64,000 nucleotides of DNA from Sesamum alatum (taxonomy: Eukaryota > Streptophyta > Magnoliopsida > Lamiales > Pedaliaceae), in contig JACGWO010000010.1 in NCBI GenBank assembly GCA_034509735.1, positions 8,755,193-8,819,192 of the forward strand, read 5' to 3'. Position 1 is the stretch's first letter; every line of letters starts with the position of its first letter. The position numbers and the translations under genes are program-made. Below are positions 33,590 through 48,559 of this stretch, one piece after another. The notes below the pieces were generated by a model. That model worked only from the letters and a program-made list of their open reading frames with translations. It had not been told where the DNA came from and did not search any database.

Positions 33590-34720
33590 GGGATAATTGC
33601 ATAATACCCTTGTGTTATAAGAAAATTACTAAAACCCCTGTAATTAAATAGTCAAAAAAGATTCATTATAATTATAAATCTGCGAAAAACCTTCTTCGCT
33701 AAAAAAACGGAGAGTGGCCTACACTCGCTCAAAACGCGAGTGGAATACGATTTTGACCCATTTTCAACCTTTTGACCTTGTTAAATGGACAAACTTACCC
33801 CTATTTTATGCAATTATTCCCTCTCTTTATTTTTTTTATTAATTCTTTACCCTTTTCATATTTTACTAAAAAAAAAGGATAAATACTAAATAATTAATAT
33901 TCATTAATATTTATATGAAAAATATTATTATATCAAATTGAATTATTATATATATATATAAATATGATATTTTTAGGTATTTTAATATTTATAAATTTTA
34001 AAATCAAAACACATTATTTTATTTTTAAATATTATTAATTAACTTGATTTTGTGTTGGGTATATTTTGAAATTATATTATAATAAAATACAGTAAGTAAA
34101 TTTTAGTATTTCAATATAATGGCATTTACAACATGAAAATACATAATTAATTCAATTCATTATATTAAAATTTATAAAATTAAAAATACAATAAATAAAA
34201 AAAAATAGTATCGTTTTCCCAAGTGCCCCCCTTCCCCCTACATGGCGAAGGGTCACGGCTGCCTAGATTTAGGCACAATGTTGCCACCCAGATCTGGGCT
34301 GCGACATCTTGGGCGTCGTCGCCTTCTGCTTGTGGGGGCGACGACGACGGTGACCTTTGAGGTCGTCGTTGCTCATATATATATATGTATGATATATATA
34401 TATATATATTATACTATATTATATATCTTATATATATGTATGCATAATATATATGCATAATTTTATATTATAAATATAAAATATATTTTTAAAACTTGTT
34501 AAAATCTGGACCGTTCATTTTTACTATTGAAGATCAATAGCTATTAAAACAATGGATAACGGGCAAATCACTAAAAAAATTAACACCGTTAAAGAAAATT
34601 AACGGCAAGTGAGAGTGTGCATTATTTTGAAAAACACAAGGAATTTTTTGCATATATTTTTAACACATGGAGGTTTTAGCTAAATTTCGAAAAGACAGGG
34701 GGATTTTATGCAATTATCCC
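33590..34720. mobile_element. Mutator-like element with a GC-rich insert
   Basis: The ends gggataattgcata and tatgcaattatccc are parts of imperfect inverted repeats of about 60 bp. Flanking 9-mers taaaatttg (33581-33589) and taaattttg (34721-34729) match at 8 of 9, the Mutator size. Inside, 34225-34375 is GC-rich in an otherwise AT-rich element and opens a 72-codon frame at 34242 that runs into an (at)n repeat. I recognise no protein domain in it. A captured host fragment (Pack-MULE) is one possible reading. Confidence 0.72.
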
Positions 34721-34793
34721 TAAATTTTGAGTTCGAGGATGTGTTTAGATATAAGATTCTGATGGTTATACTAACTCGACATGTTTTCCTTGT

Positions 34794-35219
34794 GGGTGAA
34801 TTACAATGACCTCCACTAAAATTTTGTATAATTATATACCCCTTCATTTTTTTTTTTCAAAAATTACAAATACTCCCTTGACGTTTGTAAGTTTTAACCA
34901 AAGGCCTGAAATTATCCATTTTACCCTTGATTTTTTAAAAAAAAAATTGTAGAAAAATTAGCTGAGGTAAATTACATTATTACTCATCTGTGTAAAAAAC
35001 GTAAGAAACTTCTCCCTATGCATTTTAGTCCAAAATAATTCAGAAAATTTTAAAAAAAAAAATTCAACTTGCTAATGGCATTTTGATTAATTCACCCATA
35101 AAATGGATGAAAATAAATTATTTGTTAGACGATTACACATTTTAAGGGTATTTATAATTTAAAAAAATAAGAGATATACATAATTATACCAAATCTCACG
35201 AGAGTTCATTGTAATTCAC
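34794..35219. mobile_element. Short inverted-repeat element (MITE)
   Basis: The left end gggtgaattacaatgacctc and the right end, complement gtgaattacaatgaactc, are inverted repeats that continue with 'cataattatac' on each side. It is related to 32974-33381. It has no coding capacity, and the target duplication is unclear because the right flank is a gt repeat. Confidence 0.55.
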
Positions 35220-35339
35220 ACGTGTGTGTGCGCGCGCTCTTGTGAAATGATATTGGGATGTGATATTATTCTTATGAATAACTCTTTGAGTTGGTGGTTG
35301 GACGTGGAAACAATTACAAGGCAAAAAAAAAAATGACAG

Positions 35340-35705
35340 AGTTGTTCGGATTTGTAGCATTTATATATTAATATTTATTGCACACCAGACACTATCATAA
35401 ACATATTAATCATAATTAATTATCATAATTAATAATAAATAGTCGTTGACCATGATTACGCAACGATTGTTGATCGTAATTTTAAGAGGGTGACTATAAC
35501 ATTTATCCTGACTTAAATATTTTATCATAATTCTTAACCGTGGCAAAAAAATAAATAAATACTTTCATGATGAAAAAACTAATCATTTACATTGATCTTA
35601 TTTAATCGTGATTAATAATAATTATTTATTACAATTTTTAACCATAACATTTAAAGTTGTAGCTAATAATAATTATTTTCTTAGTGACAGATAAAGTATT
35701 TGTCA
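35340..35705. repeat. CACTA-like sub-terminal repeat remnant
   Basis: Repeated words such as 'taatcgtgattaataat', 'aaccgtggcaaaaa' and 'ttgaccatgatta' recur, as also at 36680-36890, 52164-52474 and 56020-56285. Clear ends are lacking. Family assignment is by similarity to the copy at 52164, which begins cactagaagaaa. Confidence 0.4.
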
Positions 35706-35907
35706 ATTGACAAATATCCATCAAAATGGGATGACAACCACATTCACTAATCCACATTTTAGTTAATGTCATTTATGGCCACCAATCATATTTGAGAAAT
35801 GTCGAATTTGGATGAGGCCATTGACCACAACTCTCCAATCTCTTCCATCAGTGCAGCCTCTCCTTACCAAAATAAATAAAATTGACTTTTCAGTACACCA
35901 TATATTA

Positions 35908-36672
35908 TCTATATTTATACTATTACTAGAAACTGTGGCACGCAATACCTGTGCGTAATAATTTTTAATAAAATTTTTATTTTATTGAATTTTATAACTT
36001 ATTCTAGTATCTTAAAATTTATTACTGTCTTACGACTTCACATATAAAAACAGTTTGATAATTATTTTCTAATGCATTAATTATCAATACAGTATTGTAC
36101 TCAAATTAAATTAAAAATTAAAAATTTGTAAAATATTTTTTATATTGACAATAACAATTATAATTACATGTAACGCAAATACTAATATGTTATTTTAATT
36201 TCAATTAACAAAAAAATTTATAAAATGGGAGTATTAATTTTTTAGTAATGTAATTGCATGGAATTAATTTTCCAAATGAACTTAATTGAATAGAGTTGGG
36301 AAGTTAAAGGGCATTTTTGGTATTATAATAATTTGGTGTAGTTGTATAAAAACTTCCACTTTGTGTCTATAAACCTCCTTCTCTTTGTAATAGTATAGAT
36401 ATAAAGAAAACTCCTTCCACACTCACAAACGGCGGTTACTTACACTGCTGCACCATTTTTTGTAAGGTCAAAAATGCCCTTCAACTGATAATATAACCAA
36501 CTTATTTAACTTTCAAAGTTTCACCAATTGATAAATTAGTTTTTTTTTCTTTTATTTTTTTTAATGTGATGTAATGGTTTATATTTTGCTCTTATTTATA
36601 ATAATAATATATTTTAAAGTGCAAATTAATATTTATTATATGCACGCAGGGACGGCGTGCCACAACAGCTAG
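35908..36672 (+). mobile_element. Mini-Helitron, split by a second Helitron
   Basis: The left end reads TCTATATTTATACTATTA preceded by A. The right end is the hairpin gcacgc-agggacg-gcgtgc (36643-36661 approx.) followed by cacaacag CTAG (36669-36672) and then T, so it sits between A and T as Helitrons do. A second Helitron occupies 35926-36399, only 18 bp from the left end. Without it the element is about 291 bp. No Rep/helicase is encoded, so it is non-autonomous. Confidence 0.68.
35926..36399 (-). mobile_element. Mini-Helitron nested in the previous one, opposite orientation
   Basis: Read on the minus strand it starts TCTATACTATTACAAAGAG after an A (36400) and ends with the hairpin GCACAGGTATTGCGTGC, then CACAGTTTCTAG before T (35925). 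These are the classic 5'-TC, 3' hairpin and CTRR signals, with insertion between A and T. Length is 474 bp and no protein is encoded. Confidence 0.72.
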
Positions 36673-36679
36673 TCATAGA

Positions 36680-36890
36680 TTATAAAAACGTAGTAAATCA
36701 ACACAATTAACCATGGTTAAAGAAAATTTGTCCAAAAATTTAAATTTTTGCCACGATTAATAAATATTTGCTATTATTTTTAATCATAATTTAACTATGA
36801 CTAATGCTTTGACACACTTGCAAAAACAACAATTAACGGCTGTTACAAAGCAATTGATTAATTTATATTAGCTACTATTGTCCTGGGAGA
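36680..36890. repeat. CACTA-like repeat fragment
   Basis: It shares words with 35340-35705 and 56020-56285 ('gtagtaaatcaa', 'ccacgattaataaata', 'tttaactatgactaa'). No ends or coding region were found. Confidence 0.35.
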
Positions 36891-37411
36891 GACTACTTAT
36901 TTAGATAATCTCAGCAGGTGGTAGAGGCGGAGGCATACGACCTGATATGATCGAGGTGCACGTCATATATCAATTTTTTTACTTTCTCAATCGGAAAAAT
37001 GTAAGCAATTTCTCTTGATATTGTAAATGAATAAATTGTTTTTATATGAAAAAAAATAGTATTTATTTTTTTATGTTTTTTAAAATGAAGTAATTTACCT
37101 CTATGTGTGTTTTAAAATGAAGCATTTTACCTTCATGTTTAAAAAGATAAATTGCTTTATTTTAAAAAAAACACAAAGAAATAAATTGTTATTTTTTTAC
37201 GTGGGAGTAATTTGCTCATTTATAATATCACAAAATATAAATTACATGAACCCCTTTCTCAACACCAGATTCATGTATTTTCCATCTAATAAAATTGTCA
37301 CGTCCAAATATGAAGTCTACAACTTCAAACATGGTCTTGCTACAAGTACACCAATGGCACTGTCATGGCGACTCCTACAAATCATCATAAAAAGGAGCCA
37401 TTTAAGATTTA
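36891..37411. other. AT-rich intergenic DNA
   Basis: No gene recognised. The sequence contains several 'attgcttta' and 'ttttaaaatgaag' words in both orientations, possibly an old fold-back remnant. The frame at 37105-37440 is low-complexity Phe/Lys/Ile and is not convincing as a gene. Confidence 0.35.
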
Positions 37412-37785
37412 GGGCAAAATGCTTTTTTTTACCCCCGTAAAATTAGAGTATTATTTGTTTTGGTACCACAACTTAAGTATGTGGTTGTTTTAGTCTCATA
37501 AAACACGTTTTTCAATTTTTTTGTTCCCAACACATGACATTTTGAGAAAAAAAAAACTGAAAAACGTATTTTATAGGACTAAAACAGCCACCTATATTTG
37601 AGATCAAAAAAACTGAAAAACGTGTTTTATGGACTAAAACAGCCACCTACCTAAGTTGCTCATGATTTTTTGGGACCAAAAAAGTTGGAAAACGTGTTTT
37701 ATGCGACTAAAACAGCCACCTACGTAAATTGTGGTACCAAAACAAATAATGCCCTAATCTTACGGGACCGAAAAAGCATTTTTTG
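37412..37785. mobile_element. Fold-back MITE, longer copy of the 7641-7887 family
   Basis: It starts gggcaaaatgc, shares 'tttgttttggtaccacaactt' and 'aacacgtttttcaa', and closes with 'aaacaaataatgccctaat' and 'gaaaaagcatttt'. The middle repeats 'gactaaaacagccacctac' three times, so the right arm has been partly duplicated. The last bases of the right end have decayed. Confidence 0.65.
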
Positions 37786-37864
37786 GTCATTTGGTGTTTC
37801 ATCCTTTAACTTTTTAGGATAACATTTTGGTCATGTATCTTTTTAATTTTCACGATTTCAATCC

Positions 37865-38625
37865 TTTTATTCGTCGGAGTACAAGTTCTTATCAATTTCT
37901 TCGTACTGCAGTAATTGGGGGGAACAGTGTGATCATGGGGCATTATACGATTAGCCTACTGGCATAGTTGATCATATGTTCGCTTGGAAAAATTGCCCTT
38001 GGTCTTGATATTTACCAAACCAGCAACTGTCACCAACTAAGATTGGGTACAACTGCTCCACAACGGTTGGTCGACAACCTGCACTATATCGAAAGAACGG
38101 TCCGACAATCGTGACACATAATCATATGACCCACCCCCGTACCATGAGCTAGTACTAGCATCAGTAGGACAAGACCTCATACCATCATCAAGCAAACCCT
38201 CGTGGTAAGAAGAAAAATAAGCCGAGTCGGTTGTATCATAAACCATCCTCTGCGCCCAATCCATCTGTTGTTCATCACCCAATGCGAACTACCCTCCTCC
38301 TAAGTAGTTGGGGTTTGCTCCTCCTGCACTGGAGGGGCGCTCACAACATCAAAGTACTCTTGCACCCTCTTCTTGCCATGCGAAGTCCAAATACAATATT
38401 CTGGCATAAACCCTCGCATATATAAGTCAAAATTGACCTCATTAGATGTTTTGAACCTTTCGTTTTTGTACTTCGAACACGAGCCCATAATCTGATCTCC
38501 GTCCATACGTCTACGATGATACTGAGCCCATTCTATGGAATACCATCCTCAACTCCGGTGTAAGACCCGCCTTATTCAGGAGGTTCTTCTCATACACCCA
38601 TCTTCTCGATTGCCTTAATATGATG
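37865..38625 (-). pseudogene. CACTA transposase (TNP2-type) N-terminal fragment
   Basis: On the minus strand, from about 38625 leftward: RRWVYEKNLLN, LTPE, then MDGDQIMGSCSKYKN, VNFDLYMRGFMPEYCIWTSHG and HEGLLDDGMR. Last come LVTVAGLVNIKTKGNFSKRT and HDHTVPPNY. These match, in order, the N-terminal half of En/Spm TNP2 transposases. Stops at about 38300 and 38037 and at least one shift break it. It ends near 37865, so the catalytic part is missing. Its orientation fits transcription from the transposon end at 39520. Confidence 0.72.
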
Positions 38626-38889
38626 ATCACTACATATACGCATGCATATATATAATTATATTTCAACCTATAAAAATAATAAAACTATAATAATTAAACT
38701 GTATTTTGTTTAACAAAAAGGATTTAAGTTGTTATCTGGTTAACCAATTCAAGAGATCAACAATGGTCGTTCCCAATGACGCAATTCTACCTGATTAAGT
38801 GTATATGCATAAAAATCAGAGAGAGATTGAGAATGTATGTGGTTAATCAAGACCAAAAGAAATGAAATGAAATGAAAACGACTGCAACA

Positions 38890-39520
38890 CACATATATAT
38901 AAGATAATATGGACCGACTTTAGGAACGATCTTTAGGACGCCAAAATAGCCTTTGAAATATAACCGTTACACTTATCCATTATTGGAACGGTCTTTGTAA
39001 CATAAGATGTCTTTTGTAAAAAAGCTGTTGAAATTGTAACGACTTTAGGAATGATTATTTTGCATTATGTAGTGATATGGTTTTATATACGATAATTGGA
39101 ACGGAAGTCCTATTTTTCCCCATGACCGTTCCAGAGCAAAAACGGTCGTCCAAAAACCAAAGCAATTTTGAAATGGTCATAAATGTTATACCGATTTTTA
39201 TAACGGTCAGGGGCCATTATATATTTGGAATGGCCTCTTATCTAGGTTTTGGAACGGTGTGTATTCACAGTAAGAGGAGCCGTTCCAAAGTTATATAGCA
39301 ATGCCAAACGGTTGAAATTTTGTAACGGCTTTACGAATAGAACATTTTAGTGCGGCTTCGTAACTATTTTGCAACAGAAAAAAAAAAAAAATTCCGCTAA
39401 AGACATGATGTCAACAAACGATTTTCGTTCCAAAATTGTTACAAAGGTCCCTCATATTGGAACGGTCGTGTGGTTGTTCCAACGAAGCCGTTACAAGTCC
39501 TGCATTTTTTTTTAATAGTG
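38890..39520 (-). mobile_element. CACTA terminus with sub-terminal repeats
   Basis: Words of the type 'ttggaacggt', 'ccgttcca' and 'gtaacggctt' recur more than a dozen times in both orientations, the sub-terminal binding-site array of CACTA elements. The block ends 'tttttttttaatagtg' at 39520, complement cactattaaaaa, a typical CACTA end. With the TNP2 fragment at 37865-38625 this is one truncated element whose other end is lost. Confidence 0.68.
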
Positions 39521-39925
39521 TGGTATTATTTCCTTAACCACAAGATGTGATCTAAAATTACCAAATTAGTGATATTTGTTTATTTTATTAGATCTCACTT
39601 CTATCGGACTTAAACATTATAAACTTTTTGTGGAATCATTTCCCTAACGGGCCATATTTAAATGCGTGCTGCTCCATAAAGGAATAGTTTCCTACTTTAT
39701 TTTGGATCAATCTATAAAAAAGTGCATAAAATTCAAATTTTTATGAACTTTAATTCGAACCCAATTATGAACCAATTTTTAGGTATTTATTCCAAGGTTT
39801 TTAATGTCAATTGTGTGTATATACAGAATAAAATAAAAGAATACCTTAAAATTTAAAGTAAAAAATCTAATCAGCTCCAAAGTCATTTGAATACAAAATA
39901 AGAAAACACTTTATAATGACAATTT

Positions 39926-39927
<2 letters not shown>

Positions 39928-39976
<49 letters not shown>
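39928..39976. repeat. (ATT)n microsatellite
   Basis: About 16 uninterrupted att units. Confidence 0.9.
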
Positions 39977-39977
<1 letters not shown>

Positions 39978-40456
39978 GGTTAATTATGCTTATATCCCTC
40001 CAAAAATACAAAATTACACTTTCCCCCAAAATAAATTCAAAAACATTCCATCTAAAAATTCACCATTTACACCTGACCCCCTACTATTAGGGTTCGAACA
40101 CAAAATGCTGACATCAGCAAAACAAAAGTTTCATAAATTTTCAATATTACCCTTATTTAATATTTCTATGTATATTTTTGTACTTACAAAGGAATAAATA
40201 TTAATATATATATAGAGTGAGGTTAACATTATTACATTTGTATTCTTATAACTACAAAATTACTACATAGAAATGTTAAACAAAGGTTAAAATTGATTTT
40301 TTTTTTGCTAATATCAGTATTTTTTGTTCAAACTCTAACAAAAGGAGGTTAAGTGTAAACGATAAATTTTCAAAAAAAGTGTAAGTATAATTTTAAAACT
40401 TTTTTGGAGAATATTGTAATTTGCATTTTCGAGAGGTTGCAAGTACAATTAACCCC
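39978..40456. mobile_element. Short inverted-repeat element (MITE)
   Basis: The left end ggttaattatgcttatatcc and the complement of the right end, ggttaattgtacttgcaacc, continue with matching 'tccaaaa' and 'attacactttc' or 'attacaatattc' blocks, giving inverted repeats of about 55 bp. No coding capacity. The left side abuts the (ATT)n run, so target duplication cannot be judged. Confidence 0.55.
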
Positions 40457-40539
40457 TATTTTTATTATTATTTTTGTAACACCTAGTATATTATAACAAT
40501 TTGAATGAAGAACACTTCGGCCTTATAGAAGGTATGTAT

Positions 40540-43771
<3,232 letters not shown>

Positions 43772-44700
43772 TCAGAAGTAGGTAATGATATAATGTCCAG
43801 CAGTCATTCTTCTGGTCCCTCCCGACTATGTCATTTTCTCGTTTCTTTTGTCTCAGAAGAAAATAGTAGTGCCCTTCCATGCCTTTGATCGAAGTAACTA
43901 GTGATCCCCATGGAAGTATCGGTGGCTTGAATTGTGTTGTGCTTCTCATGACCCTAGTGTTTAAGTCACACTTTTAGGCCACTTCGTTGTGCCCGCCCTT
44001 GTTTTGATTCCTTTACTTTTATTTTTGTTTATTAATGAGACGACGATTTATGATGTTGGCTAATGTAGGATTCTCACATTCTCTTTCGACTTAATTTCCC
44101 TTTTATGCATAACATAAAAAATGTTTCTTGCAATTGTTCAATTCTATTTCCTTACTGCTATACCACTATGTCTTGTGCCGACTGATCGATGCACCAGCAA
44201 TACTGTGACATGCCCACCACTCAATGTTATGGAATTCAGATGCTTAAGTTTGACATTCATTTGCTTATTGCTTAATCTTATCACCTATAATCTATGCTAG
44301 GCCGTTTTCAAGATTCTACGGTCCTCTTCGTATTATTAAAACTGATGCCTTAGTATAACGCGGTCTGCTTTCTATTTATGTACTGTTCCATTGGCAGCAT
44401 TTTCTTCTTGACAGAAAAGGAATAAAGTTAAACAACTAAAAAAATGTTGAAGATAGATTCCTTTGACATTGGTGCAGTTCTTTAAATTTGAATTTGAATG
44501 ATGGCCTCCATATCTGGTGGTGGTGGGCAAGAAATGTAGCATTGTAGATGAGTTTAAGTTGGACCACTAGAATACACATCTCTCCAAGCATGTTCTCTTT
44601 ACATTCCTCTTTTTGTTCTTTTACAAGATGCTTGGCTGCTGGTGGTGTATTTGTGCCTCAACCTCAAGTGTGTATTTTTTAAAAAGCTTCTTGTAACTTT
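43772..44700. other. ROP 3' untranslated region and downstream DNA
   Basis: The first 300 bp or so after the stop are moderately GC-rich and probably the 3' untranslated region; 'tattaatgagac' near 44028 could be part of a poly(A) signal region. After that no gene or repeat with clear ends was recognised. Confidence 0.4.
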
Positions 44701-44704
44701 TTAT

Positions 44705-45222
44705 GGGAAAATTACATTGCCCTCCCATGAGGTTTGGTGTAATTATACTAGATTCCATGTAATTTAAAAAATTACATCTAATACTTCTGAAATTTGCCTC
44801 TGTCTACCAAATAGGTTCATTTATTATTAGAATTCATCAAATTTGTTGATATTAATAAAAAAAAAAAGATTGAATGAAATCAGTATTTGACTTCTTGTAA
44901 GTCAAATAATTTTATTTTATTTTTATTAAACTATCCTTATAATAATGAAGATATACCTCCTCAAATACCTTAACGTGTGAAGATGCATAAGGGTTTGGTC
45001 ATAAAAAGATTTGTTTGACCTGCAATAAAATAGTAATAAGTCAATTGGGGTAAATATATTTTTTCATCTATTCTTTTATTAATATCATCAAATTTAGTAA
45101 ATTTTAACTAACAATAGGATTTATTTGTTAGATAGAAGCGAACATTGAGTATTATATATAATTTTTCAAACCACAGGGGTTTACATGTAGTTACGCTAAA
45201 TCTCAGGGAGAGCGGTATAATT
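44705..45222. mobile_element. Short inverted-repeat element (MITE), degenerate
   Basis: The left arm 'aaattacattgccctcccatgagg' and the complement of the right arm 'aattataccgctctccctgag' align over about 65 bp, including 'tgtaa' and 'aaaaatta' blocks. The interior is AT-rich and non-coding. The right side runs into an (att)n repeat at 45221-45247. Confidence 0.5.
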
Positions 45223-45256
45223 ATTATTATTATTATTATTATTATTAGTTTTTGTG

Positions 45257-45513
45257 ATAAAGTATATTGCACTTCCTAGAGTTAGGTTTGACTGTAAAAA
45301 CACCTCCTGTCCTTTGCAAAATTATAAATGTATTTCTTGAAATTGTAATTGTAATTACAAGTATATCTTAGATTCAATGGTGAAATTTCGTACACACCCC
45401 TAAGGTATATTACACTACCACCCTTTTAGGGGAGTACTATAATTTTACAAATGATAGCGAATATTTTTGTAATTAAACTTAATTTTAAAGGGTATTGATG
45501 TAATTTACTTTGT
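45257..45513. mobile_element. Degenerate Mutator-like MITE (GGGTAAATTAC family)
   Basis: It is collinear with 42399-42665: 'cctcctgtcctttgcaaaatta', 'attcaatggtgaaattt', 'acacacccctaaggtatatt' and closing 'tgatgtaatttac'. Many substitutions show it is an older copy. No target duplication survives next to the gt repeat. Confidence 0.6.
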
Positions 45514-46599
45514 GTGTGTGTGTTATGCTTTGAGGTTTTTGAGGAAAACAGTTTCATATATGCCTAAACTTGAAGAGCTCCCAAGTTATATATCATGGGT
45601 CTATGAATAATTTTGTTGCAAGAGTTTATGATTGTTTAAAGTTCACTATCATGCCTAAATGCAGATACAATTCGTAATTTTCTTACCAATCATCATGAAT
45701 TGTATTGTAATTCTTGGGGAAGAATGATTAACCCATGATACAAGTTTAAAACAAAAACATCATTAGGTTAATTATGAGAGCTTTGATGGTATAAAAAAAC
45801 TAATGACATCATAATAAAAATAATTAAACATTAATTATAGAAGCTTTGTCTAAATAGAATATTCTTCATCGGTACCTCATTTTTACATCATCTTTCCATT
45901 ATGCTTCATTATGGTCTCTAACCATTAAATTCTAAGTACGTTTAAAATAAAGTGAATGAAATGAGGGGTAAAATTGAAAATATTGTGCACTTGATCAATT
46001 CTACGTCAATAATTGAAAATTCATGTATTTTAATAATTTAATATTTTTTATAGCTAAAAAAAGCAGAATATTAACAAACCAACTATTAATAATCCACAAG
46101 TCAAACAAAAATTAAATATACTAAATTCATTTCATCCCGAATTATTATAATGAAACTAAATATACCAAAAACTTTGGATGAATCCCAATGAATATATTTT
46201 ATTTTTATTTTGAACAGTTAGCTTTGATTTTTCATACATAATTACCGGTGTTCATTTATGAAATATAATTGAATCGAACAGAACTTTCGAATAAATTGAG
46301 ATTTGGTACGCCAAAAAACTATATTGAATACCGAATCAAGTTAATCAATCCAATTTCGATAAGTTTCTTTCATCTTTTGGTAAATTGATGCTAAAACAAT
46401 GAAAAAAACATTTAAAAATTAAATATTAAAAATAATAATTATATTTCTTATTTACATGTTTTTTCATTTTCATAAGGAAAACACTAAAAATAGTATAAGA
46501 ATAAGTTAGATACATAACCATTAAAAAATAGTGTTAAGATATTAGATACAATTCAGTAAATCAAAACAAATTGAATATCAATCATGACAAAAAAAAAAA
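45514..46599. other. AT-rich intergenic DNA
   Basis: No gene or repeat with clear ends was recognised. Confidence 0.4.
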
Positions 46600-46965
46600 A
46601 AAGTGAGTGACAGTTTCAATATTTATATATATATATATATATTTAGTGACTAGATTCTTTATTTTGTCTCAATAATGATGTTATGATTTTAATAGTGATT
46701 ATTATTTTGTACAAATTGTTATTGATAAGAATTGGTAATAAAATTATGCATAAAGTTATTACGAGAGATAATGGACTTATATACAATGATGACCTATTGA
46801 TACGTGTCACTAATTATTTATATAGTGACAATTCTCTACACAATTCTTCCACTAATAATCATATAATGATGAGATCAAAATTGTTGTCGCTAAATATAAT
46901 TTTTCTAGTGGTAATTTTAAATTTGTTACTTGATAATTTGTCACTAATATTATATTTTTTGTAAT
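46600..46965. repeat. CACTA-like sub-terminal repeat remnant
   Basis: It is collinear with 27450-27810: 'ttattttgtctcaataatgatgttatgattttaat', 'atatagtgacaa' and 'gtcactaatattatattt'. Unlike that copy it lacks the terminal gtagtg. The frame at 46683-46964 is an artefact of the AT-rich repeat. Confidence 0.5.
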
Positions 46966-47446
46966 GAATTTTAAATAAGTACAATAATTTATGCAAATTA
47001 AATGCAACAATTTAAATACAACCAATTTCTATAACTATTATTCCAACAATGAGCGCCGAATTAAAATCTACAAATCTTCATGTTCTGAAAATTAAAATTC
47101 ATTTTTATACTTTTAAATTATATTTAAACTTGTCTATTTATTGAGACTTGAATGAAAAAAGTTACAAATCATGAACAACTAATCTAAAAACTCAAATAAT
47201 GAACAATTATTTTCAAAACTTATAATAATTTATTTGATAAACATATAATAGAAGATAAGAAGAGAGAGAGAGCCAATGTTTTAAAATTTAATCCGGATCG
47301 GTAGGTTGGACTGGTAAAACCATTACCCTGTCCATAAAATGGTTCGATCCAACTCATAAAATCGGACTAACCTCAAAACCGATTTATGTTTTGCAAATCG
47401 GTTGAACTAGTAACCATGTTGAACCAGTCCCATGAATAAACACGAG
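46966..47446. other. Intergenic DNA with old repeat words
   Basis: AT-rich. From 47290 to 47430 the words 'ggttgaac', 'ccggatcggt' and 'aaaaccg' recur in both orientations, a pattern seen in old plant MITEs. Nothing else was recognised. Confidence 0.35.
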
Positions 47447-47451
47447 ATTTA

Positions 47452-47699
47452 TATTAGATATGATTGAATAAGTCTTCAGATATTACTAGCATATTGGAGG
47501 TTGTTAGCTTTGAATAAAGTCTCCTAGTTTTACTAGAGTCCTACTTCCTTGATTTATGTTGAGTAGTTGCTGGAAATCAGCAAAATGTTTTAGATTAGAT
47601 ATCTTCTGATTGTAAGCACTATATATATACTGGGTTTAGGACATGAATAAAAATCATTCTTCTTTCTTCAATACTTCAACAGCTTTTTCCTTTATAACA
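47452..47699 (+). repeat. Copia 5' LTR
   Basis: Collinear with 51716-51961. It contains 'actatatatatactggg' (TATA-like) and an 'aataaaaatc' signal-like motif near 47646. It is followed by the PBS tggtatcagagc at about 47703. Confidence 0.85.
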
Positions 47700-47768
47700 T
47701 TGTGGTATCAGAGCCTCTCGTAGGCTTGATAAAGCATAGCAACAGCTACCTAAGAGAGACAGAGAGTG

Positions 47769-48545
47769 ATGGCAACAGATAATACATTTGTACAACCTTC
47801 AATTCTTAAGTTCGATGGTCACTGTGATCATTGGACAATGTTGATGTAGAATTTTCTACGTTCGAAAGAATATTGGAGTTCGGTGGAATTTGGAATTTCA
47901 GTTGTACTGGAATGATACCAACTGAGGCGCAACAACGTCAAATTGATGAACAGAAGCTTAAGGACTTGAAAGCGAAGAATTACTTTTTCCAAGCCTTGGA
48001 TCGTTCCATTCTCGAGACGATTCTCAAGAAGGACACAACAAAGGACATATGGGATTTTGTGAAAAAAAAGTACCAAGGTTCGACGAGAGTTAAGCGAGCT
48101 CAACTGCAGGCATTGAGAGGAAGGAATTTGAGACTCTCCATATGAAGGCTGGAGAGTCTGTAAATGATTATTTCGCACGTACACTCACAACTGCAAACAA
48201 GATGAAGGCTAATGGTGAAAACAAAAGTGACACAGAATTAGTGGAAAAGATACTGCGATCTATGACTCAGAAATTCAACTATGTGGTATGTTCAATTGAG
48301 GAGGCACAAGATACTACCACACGGTCTATAGATGAATTGCAAAGCAGTTTGCTAGTGCATGAGCAAAGGATGACTAGCCCAGAAGATGAGCAAGTTTTGG
48401 TGGCTTATGGGGAATCTTCCATCGAGGAAGAGGTCGTAATGGCTATCGAGGACGAGGTCGAGGACGAGGAAGGGCAAACTTCGATAAGTCTACTGTTGAG
48501 TGCTTTAATTGTCATAAACTAGGGCACTTCCAGTGGGAATGTCAA
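47769..48545 (+). pseudogene. Copia gag, broken
   Basis: The ATG at 47769 opens MATDNTFVQPSILKFDGHCD, with a stop near 47847. The next frame carries LDRSILETILKKDTTKDIWD and from 48142 AGESVNDYFARTLTTANKM, both UBN2-type gag. The zinc knuckle CFNCHKLGHFQWEC lies at 48501-48542 in yet another frame. At least three frame changes. Confidence 0.78.
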
Positions 48546-48559
48546 AGCAAAGAAAGCAA

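Noticed and set aside
37105..37440. 111-codon open frame
   Set aside because: Phe/Lys/Ile-rich low-complexity product of AT-rich DNA that overlaps the start of a MITE.
46683..46964. 93-codon open frame
   Set aside because: It lies wholly within a CACTA-like sub-terminal repeat and its composition reflects AT richness.
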